6,117 nt of DNA, taken from Flavobacteriaceae bacterium. Lineage in GTDB: Bacteria; Bacteroidota; Bacteroidia; Flavobacteriales; Flavobacteriaceae. The notes below the pieces were generated by a model that saw only the letters and a program-made list of their open reading frames with translations, was not told where the DNA came from and did no database searches. The first letter of the stretch is position 1. The number at the start of each line of letters is the position of its first letter. This document shows, in pieces, positions 1 to 3,832 of the stretch. A program made the translations under genes and the position numbers. The stretch spans positions 1-6,117 of the forward strand of contig JAESUF010000070.1 in assembly GCA_016763215.1 (NCBI GenBank), in the 5' to 3' direction.

Positions 1-33
1 CTATAAACAGGAAGTTTATTCTCTATATAACCA

Positions 34-607
34 GTTGGCAAACATTATGAAAAACTCTAAATTTTCAATAATAATTTTTGGCTTTTTATTAATTGGAGCA
101 ATTATCAGTTGTAATCAAAAATCGGAAACTAAAAACGATTCCAGAATAAAAGAAGAATATTCCAATATAAGTTTCGGTTTTCGAGGGGAAAGTTTGATTT
201 ACAAACTAAACGGAAAAGAGTACGAAATTTGGTCTACTTGGATAGAGGGAAGGCAGGTTTATTTAGATGATTTAGACAAAACAAATTTGACCGAAAAAGA
301 AAAAACAGAAATTTTCGAAGGAATCATAAAATTCATATTGAGAACTGAAAACCAAAAGCCAATTTTCTTCTATAATAAGGACTTGAAAAGTTCAAGTTTA
401 TGGAAAAAGTTATGTGAAAATCATTCATCGGAAATCGAGCGAATTGAAGTTACTAACACTGAACAGGAGAATATTGATTTTTACAATACATTAGTTGAAG
501 ACCTTAAATACGAGGGAACCGAAATTAATATAAATGGATTTACCATTAAAAGTGTTGAGGAACTTGATGAACATTGGGATGAAATTAAAAAATAACGATT
601 TGCCAAC
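34..607. repeat. 9-bp inverted repeat bracketing the lipoprotein gene
   Basis: GTTGGCAAA at 34-42 is repeated in perfect inverted orientation as TTTGCCAAC at 599-607. The left arm ends 4 nt before the ATG and the right arm starts 3 nt after the stop codon, so the repeat encloses exactly one gene. This layout recalls gene cassettes with recombination half-sites at each end. The core does not match the canonical integron attC consensus (GTTRRRY / RYYYAAC) at every position, so attC identity is not claimed. Confidence 0.6.
47..595 (+). CDS. small orphan lipoprotein of unknown function
   Basis: The 182-residue product begins with a short basic N-terminus (MKNSK), then a hydrophobic stretch at about residues 6-20, then a lipobox I-I-S-C with Cys22. 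It is therefore expected to be lipid-anchored after signal peptidase II cleavage; the +2 residue is Asn. The mature part is charged, rich in Glu, Lys and Asn, and has no membrane segment or catalytic motif that I recognise. I chose the ATG at 47 because it places the signal peptide in the usual position. An in-frame TTG at 35 lies inside the left inverted repeat and is less likely. There is no clear ribosome binding site and no promoter in the 46 bases available upstream. The gene is low in GC, faces opposite to every other gene here, and is bracketed by a 9-bp inverted repeat, which suggests accessory origin. No function is assigned. Confidence 0.8.
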   Translation: MKNSKFSIIIFGFLLIGAIISCNQKSETKNDSRIKEEYSNISFGFRGESLIYKLNGKEYEIWSTWIEGRQVYLDDLDKTNLTEKEKTEIFEGIIKFILRTENQKPIFFYNKDLKSSSLWKKLCENHSSEIERIEVTNTEQENIDFYNTLVEDLKYEGTEININGFTIKSVEELDEHWDEIKK

Positions 608-794
608 AAAGAACTGAGTTAAAAATCAAGTCTTTTCTTTAGTCGTTTGTATACCCAAGGCGTGTACAATTGATTGTTACATCTTTCAAAACAATAGATT
701 CAATTCTAGATAGTGTAAGGCACAATAATGGTTGGAGTGTAAAGCTACTTTATTTCTCACAGAAGAAGTTATGTCCCATAATGGGCTAAAAATG
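608..794. other. intergenic spacer without a recognised gene
   Basis: This AT-rich spacer lies between the lipoprotein gene and the convergent tRNA-Asp terminator. I see no coding potential, promoter or RNA. The only structure is a small palindrome, CCCAT-A-ATGGG, at 775-785, just downstream of the tRNA terminator as the tRNA is read. It has no T-tract and is probably incidental. Confidence 0.4.
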
Positions 795-825
795 AAAAAG
801 TCTCTCAATTTCTTGAGAGACTTTT
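795..825 (-). terminator. intrinsic terminator after tRNA-Asp
   Basis: A perfect 13-bp stem is formed by 796-808 and 813-825 around a 4-nt loop (GAAA on the minus strand), with a run of five T on the minus-strand exit side. It begins 3 nt beyond the tRNA 3' end, so it should end the tRNA transcript. The stem has A/T tracts on both sides, so it may also stop transcription arriving from the lipoprotein gene on the plus strand. Confidence 0.88.
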
Positions 826-827
826 CG

Positions 828-901
828 CGGTCTGGACGGGACTCGAACCCGCGACCTCCTGCGTGACAGGCAGGCATTCTAACCAGCTGAACTACCAAAC
901 C
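828..901 (-). tRNA. tRNA-Asp (anticodon GTC)
   Basis: The 74-nt minus-strand sequence folds as a complete cloverleaf. The acceptor arm GGTTTGG pairs with CCAGACC (one G-T wobble), followed by discriminator G at 828. The D-arm has GTTC-AGCTGGTTA-GAA. The anticodon stem CCTGC/GCAGG encloses loop CTGTCAC, with anticodon GTC at 865-867. The T-arm GCGGG-TTCGAGT-CCCGT is intact. CCA is not encoded and must be added by a nucleotidyltransferase. The gene has its own promoter about 18 nt upstream and a strong terminator directly downstream, so it looks like an independent single-tRNA unit, although read-through from the DUF58 gene is possible. Confidence 0.97.
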
Positions 902-918
902 GTTGCTTTAAGCGGATG

Positions 919-949
919 CAAATATAAGCCAGTTTTTTATATTTCCAAA
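919..949 (-). promoter_or_regulatory. Bacteroidota-type promoter of tRNA-Asp
   Basis: On the minus strand, TTTG (946-949) is followed after exactly 19 nt by TATATTTG (919-926). This matches the Bacteroidota primary sigma consensus TTTG/TTG-N17-23-TAnnTTTG. Transcription would begin near 911-913, about ten bases before the mature tRNA 5' end at 901. The site fits in the 63-bp gap between the DUF58 stop codon and the tRNA. Confidence 0.75.
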
Positions 950-964
950 CAGAAATAACAAAAA

Positions 965-1888
965 TTACATCATTTTTTGTCGACTCAAAAAATAGCTTGT
1001 CAATACCTGACTAAAACCAATTTGGATGTCTACAGGAACATAATCTATCTTGTATTGCAAACATTTGTTTTTCAATTCTTTAAAATAAGAGTCCACCAAC
1101 TTTGTGTAGTGTTCTTGGATGTTTTCACTAAACAAATTCACCTCTTCACCCGTTTCAACATCGACAAACTTTTTAGGTGCGTTGTCAAAATCGAAGTTAA
1201 ATTCTGTTTTTCCATCAAAAGTATGGAACAAAACCACCTCATGTTTGTTGTATTTTAAATGACGTAAGGCTTCAAACAAGGCTTCATGATCCGTATTGGA
1301 CTGTAACATGTCTGTAAACAAAAAGATCAAAGAACGTCTATGAATCTTTTCGGCAATCTCATGTAAAAACTGATAGGTTTCTGTACTTGCCTGTGAAGAA
1401 CTCGTCAATAAATTTTCGAGTTGATGTAAAATCATTTTCCGATGCCGATCGCTTCCTTTCTCTGGAGCGTAGTATTCGTAGCTATCAGAATAAATACTTA
1501 AGCCTACTGCATCTCTCTGTCGTTTTAATACCTCCATCAAAGAAGCCGCGGCAACTACCGAAAACCCAATCTTATTCAGTTTGTCTAATTGCTGCGTTTT
1601 TACCTCAGGATAATGCATGGAGGCCGAATTATCTACAATTAAATGGCATCGTAAATTCGTTTCCTCCTCGTACTTTTTTGTGTAGAGCTTTTCCGTTTTA
1701 GCAAAAAGCTTCCAATCGATATGTCGCGTGCTTTCCCCGTTGTTGTAGAGTTTGTGTTCAGAAAACTCCACCGAGAATCCGTGAAACGGACTTTTGTGCA
1801 TTCCCGTAATAAAACCTTCCACTACTTGGCGTGCCAATAGTTCTAGGTTTTTAATTTCCGAACCCTGTACTTGAGAAAGATCAATCAT
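965..1888 (-). CDS. DUF58-family protein with vWA-like MIDAS domain
   Basis: The 307-residue soluble protein has no signal peptide or membrane segment. The N-terminal part carries the DUF58 signature R-H-I-D-W (about residues 55-59), followed by K-L-Y-T-K-K-Y-E-E-E (about 67-76). A von Willebrand factor A-like fold follows, with the metal-site motif D-N-S-A-S (86-90, DxSxS) and a later T-D (192-193), so the MIDAS residues look intact. DUF58 proteins are often encoded with MoxR AAA+ ATPases and Bat vWA proteins and are thought to act in chaperone-like or envelope/stress assemblies; the exact role here is unknown. Neighbours differ from that pattern: trxA lies upstream and a tRNA downstream. 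I chose the ATG at 1888; an in-frame GTG at 1894 would add two residues. A terminator hairpin ends 13 nt before the start and no promoter consensus is visible, so how it is transcribed is unclear. Confidence 0.9.
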   Translation of the reverse strand: MIDLSQVQGSEIKNLELLARQVVEGFITGMHKSPFHGFSVEFSEHKLYNNGESTRHIDWKLFAKTEKLYTKKYEEETNLRCHLIVDNSASMHYPEVKTQQLDKLNKIGFSVVAAASLMEVLKRQRDAVGLSIYSDSYEYYAPEKGSDRHRKMILHQLENLLTSSSQASTETYQFLHEIAEKIHRRSLIFLFTDMLQSNTDHEALFEALRHLKYNKHEVVLFHTFDGKTEFNFDFDNAPKKFVDVETGEEVNLFSENIQEHYTKLVDSYFKELKNKCLQYKIDYVPVDIQIGFSQVLTSYFLSRQKMM

Positions 1889-1901
1889 AGTCACCGAAAA
1901 T

Positions 1902-1932
1902 AAAAAAAGGTTTGGCGAATGCCAAACCTTTT
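1902..1932 (-). terminator. intrinsic terminator after trxA
   Basis: A perfect 12-bp stem (1905-1916 with 1921-1932; AAAAGGTTTGGC as its first arm on the minus strand) closes a 4-nt loop and is followed by seven T on the minus strand. It lies about 44 nt after the trxA stop codon and should end the trxA message. Its T-tract finishes 13 nt before the DUF58 ATG, so it separates the two genes transcriptionally unless there is read-through. Confidence 0.88.
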
Positions 1933-1975
1933 GTCTTTCAATTTTGTTAATTCTACCTTAGTCAGATAAATCTGT

Positions 1976-2293
1976 CTATAAAGCAGCATCAATCTTTGCA
2001 GTGTACGCGCTTTTAGAAGCGACTCCTACTTGCTTGTCTACAACCTCACCGTCCTTAAATAATAATACAGTAGGAATGTTACGTACTCCGTATTTTGCTG
2101 CAAACTCTTGATTTGAATCTACATCTACCTTTCCTACTACAGCTTTCCCTTCGTATTCAGCGTAAATTTCATCAATGATAGGTCCAACCATTCTACAAGG
2201 TCCACACCAAGCAGCCCAGAAATCCACCAATACAGGCTTGTCTGACTTTAATACTACCTCATCAAAATTTGCATCTGTTATTTCTAATGCCAT
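1976..2293 (-). CDS. trxA: thioredoxin
   Basis: The 105-residue cytoplasmic protein has the usual length of bacterial thioredoxin 1. It reduces disulfides in proteins such as ribonucleotide reductase and methionine sulfoxide reductases, and is itself recycled by NADPH-dependent thioredoxin reductase. The active site W-C-G-P-C is at residues 29-33. The conserved buried Asp (V-D-F, Asp24), Lys55 and the cis-proline loop I-P-T (Pro74) are all present, and there is no signal peptide. The ATG start gives the typical N-terminus MALEITDANF. The gene appears monocistronic, with its own promoter about 40 nt upstream and a strong terminator downstream. Nothing is missing or unusual. Confidence 0.98.
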   Translation of the reverse strand: MALEITDANFDEVVLKSDKPVLVDFWAAWCGPCRMVGPIIDEIYAEYEGKAVVGKVDVDSNQEFAAKYGVRNIPTVLLFKDGEVVDKQVGVASKSAYTAKIDAAL

Positions 2294-2330
2294 GATTTTA
2301 TATTTTTCTAATTAATTCAAATGTATGATA

Positions 2331-2360
2331 CAAAAGTAATTAAATATTTTGCCTTTCCAA
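2331..2360 (-). promoter_or_regulatory. Bacteroidota-type promoter of trxA
   Basis: On the minus strand, TTG (2358-2360) is followed after 19 nt by TACTTTTG (2331-2338), a full match to TTG-N19-TAnnTTTG. Transcription would start near 2324, leaving an AT-rich leader of about 30 nt. A second TAnnTTTG match, TACATTTG at 2318-2325, lies 13 bp nearer the gene, but it has no well-spaced TTG element and may be incidental. Confidence 0.65.
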
Positions 2361-2433
2361 GTGCTAAAAAATTACTTTTCATTATGAGTCTATCAAGGAT
2401 GTCTATCCTTACACCGAAATCAACTATTCATAA

Positions 2434-2517
2434 CATTGCGATCCCGATAAAAGCAGGAGAAGCAACCTCCTGAATGAATCCACAATCAACAGATTGCTTC
2501 GCTTCACTCGCAATGAC
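2434..2517. repeat. imperfect inverted repeat, dispersed-element type
   Basis: CATTGCGA at 2434-2441 is the exact reverse complement of TCGCAATG at 2508-2515. Inside them, GAAGCAA (2459-2465) pairs with TTGCTTC (2494-2500). A competing small hairpin, CAGGAG/CTCCTG, occupies 2454-2472. Read on the minus strand, the end nearest metF begins GTCATTGCGAGTGAAGCGAA, which resembles, from memory, intergenic repeats scattered through many flavobacterial genomes. It lies just after the metF stop codon, so the transcript would fold there, but without a T-tract it is not a standard terminator. Confidence 0.6.
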
Positions 2518-2548
2518 GAATTCGGAAGAGGTTTTACAATGACAAACG

Positions 2549-3505
2549 CTAAAAGATTTCTGAAGCAATTTGATGAATGTTCGAAGACTTCCCCATCGAA
2601 TAGTAGTGTAAAAAAGGAACTCCAGCTTTAATCAGCTCCTTACTTTGAAAGATACACCACTCAACCCCTACTTGCCGAACCGCTGTATTGTCTTTGCATT
2701 TTACTACGTCCATAATTAAATCGTCTGGCAAGTCTACATGAAATCTATGTGGAATCAAATTCAACTGCTTTTTTGTTGCAATGGGCTTTAATCCCGGAAT
2801 AATAGGCACTGTAATTCCTTCAGCACGACACTTGGCTACAAAATCAAAAAATTTCTGATTGTCATAAAACATCTGAGTCACAATATAACTGGCCCCATTT
2901 TTAATCTTCTGTTTCATAAAATGAATATCAGAATCCAAACTCGGGGCTTCCATATGTTTCTCTGGATAACCAGCAACACCAATGCAAAAATCTGTTTTTG
3001 AAGTATTCAAGAGCGCTTCGTCTAAATACCTTCCCTCATTCATCTCTTTAATTTGCGACACCAATTCATTCGCATACCCATGTCCCTCTTTTTCAGGCTT
3101 AAAATAGGTCTCACTTTTTACGGCATCTCCACGCAAGGCCATCACATTCTCAATTCCTAAGAAACCTAAATCTATTAAAAAATTCTCCGTGTCTTCTTTG
3201 GTAAATCCACCACATAAAATATGCGGAATGGCATCGACTTGATATTTGTTCTGGATAGCAGCACAAATCCCCACAGTACCAGGTCTTTTCTTAACTACTT
3301 GTTTTTTTAACAAGCCGTCTTTTTGCTCTTTGTACACATATTCCTCTCGGTGATAGGTTACATCAATAAAAGGCGGTTTAAACTCCATTAAAGGATCTAT
3401 ATTATTAAAAGTAGATTGGATATCCTGCCCTTTTAAAGGAGGTAATATTTCAAAAGAAAATTGTGTCTTCCCTTTTGCATTTTCAATATGGTCTAGTACT
3501 TTCAT
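2549..3505 (-). CDS. metF: methylenetetrahydrofolate reductase [NAD(P)H]
   Basis: The 318-residue protein is a single-domain FAD-dependent TIM-barrel enzyme that reduces 5,10-methylene-THF to 5-methyl-THF, the methyl donor for MetH. Visible family motifs are S-F-E-I-L-P-P (17-23, with catalytic-type Glu19), L-R-G-D (124-127, whose Asp corresponds to the FAD-contacting Asp120 of E. coli), G-V-A-G-Y-P-E-K-H (176-184), T-Q-M-F-Y-D (210-215) and P-G-L-K-P-I (237-242). It is slightly longer than the E. coli enzyme (296 residues), with a short extension around residues 60-75. The ATG at 3505 puts the SFE motif at the expected distance from the N-terminus. metH lies upstream on the same strand with a 327-bp gap, which fits a shared methionine module. 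No consensus promoter or SAM riboswitch is visible. The leader carries a small hairpin and a 12-bp palindrome. Confidence 0.97.
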   Translation of the reverse strand: MKVLDHIENAKGKTQFSFEILPPLKGQDIQSTFNNIDPLMEFKPPFIDVTYHREEYVYKEQKDGLLKKQVVKKRPGTVGICAAIQNKYQVDAIPHILCGGFTKEDTENFLIDLGFLGIENVMALRGDAVKSETYFKPEKEGHGYANELVSQIKEMNEGRYLDEALLNTSKTDFCIGVAGYPEKHMEAPSLDSDIHFMKQKIKNGASYIVTQMFYDNQKFFDFVAKCRAEGITVPIIPGLKPIATKKQLNLIPHRFHVDLPDDLIMDVVKCKDNTAVRQVGVEWCIFQSKELIKAGVPFLHYYSMGKSSNIHQIASEIF

Positions 3506-3508
3506 GCT

Positions 3509-3527
3509 TGCTGAACTTGTTTCAGTA
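3509..3527 (-). repeat. short hairpin directly upstream of metF
   Basis: On the minus strand, CTGAA-ACAAG-TTCAG (3511-3525) forms a 5-bp stem with a 5-nt loop that ends about 5 nt before the metF ATG. It resembles a frequent core of flavobacterial intergenic repeats (recalled, not searched). Because it overlaps the expected ribosome-binding region it could affect metF translation, but the stem is weak. Confidence 0.4.
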
Positions 3528-3528
3528 T

Positions 3529-3540
3529 CGTATTAATACG
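3529..3540. promoter_or_regulatory. perfect 12-bp palindrome upstream of metF
   Basis: CGTATTAATACG is fully self-complementary and sits 24 bp before the metF start codon. Its size and position would suit a dimeric repressor operator, but no known regulator site is recognised and it lies among repeat relics, so it may be incidental. Confidence 0.3.
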
Positions 3541-3743
3541 TGCTGTTTTTTAGTTAATCTTGTTATCTGTTACATCGAGTGTCACGCTAAAAACCGTGGT
3601 ACATCGAGCTATTTTATTTTGGCGTTCCCTTTCAGGTCGTGCTTTCCATTATATCTTCTGTTTTGTTCTCGGTACTTGCTTTCGAAAACTCGAACCAACA
3701 ACAGAAGGATGCCATTTCAATCACTAACGCATTCTTATTTTCT

Positions 3744-3771
3744 GTCATTTCGAATAAAATGAAGCAATCTC
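3744..3771 (+). repeat. diverged copy of the repeat found after metF
   Basis: The 28 bases starting GTCATTTCGAATAAAATGAA and ending GCAATCTC match the minus-strand repeat at 2517-2490 at 22 of 28 positions without gaps, in the opposite orientation. This supports a shared dispersed-repeat family in the two spacers flanking metF. This copy lies about 60 bp after the metH stop codon. Confidence 0.5.
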
Positions 3772-3832
3772 AAAATCATCAAAGAGAGTACTCCTCACAC
3801 CCAAAGCGCAATCGTATAACATGCTCTTTATT

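Larger units (their letters stand above)
3506..3832. other. metF-metH spacer made of repeat relics
   Basis: This 327-bp spacer has no convincing gene; the open frames across it are low-complexity and unlike proteins. It holds several repeat-like pieces: a CTGAA/TTCAG hairpin next to metF, a 12-bp palindrome at 3529-3540, a 9-bp direct repeat TACATCGAG at 3571-3579 and 3600-3608, an inverted repeat CTTCTGTT/AACAGAAG (3655-3662 and 3700-3707) with a TTCGA/TCGAA hairpin inside it, and a 28-nt relic at 3744-3771. There is no T-tailed terminator after metH and no TAnnTTTG promoter for metF on the minus strand, which leaves co-transcription possible. Confidence 0.55.

Noticed and set aside
35..46. 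TTG at 35 as the start of the lipoprotein
   Set aside because: It would add only M-A-N-I before the natural MKNSK signal peptide start and would place the start codon inside the inverted repeat.
34..607. Canonical integron attC sites
   Set aside because: The GTTGGCA core departs from GTTRRRY at two positions, and no complete two-ended attC with paired L boxes is visible in the window.
686..898. Minus-strand open frame of 70 codons across the tRNA-Asp gene
   Set aside because: It overlaps the whole tRNA and its terminator; its translation is of the kind typically produced by tRNA genes and has no protein features.
977..1701. Two plus-strand open frames inside the DUF58 gene
   Set aside because: They are antisense shadows of a well-supported coding sequence with clear family motifs.
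2395..2410. Hairpin AAGGAT-GTCT-ATCCTT as a terminator
   Set aside because: The stem is only 6 bp and neither strand has a T-tract after it; it also lies upstream of the trxA promoter, not next to a gene end.
3506..3832. SAM or cobalamin riboswitch controlling metF or metH
   Set aside because: No conserved riboswitch core could be recognised in the spacer, and the region upstream of metH is outside the window.
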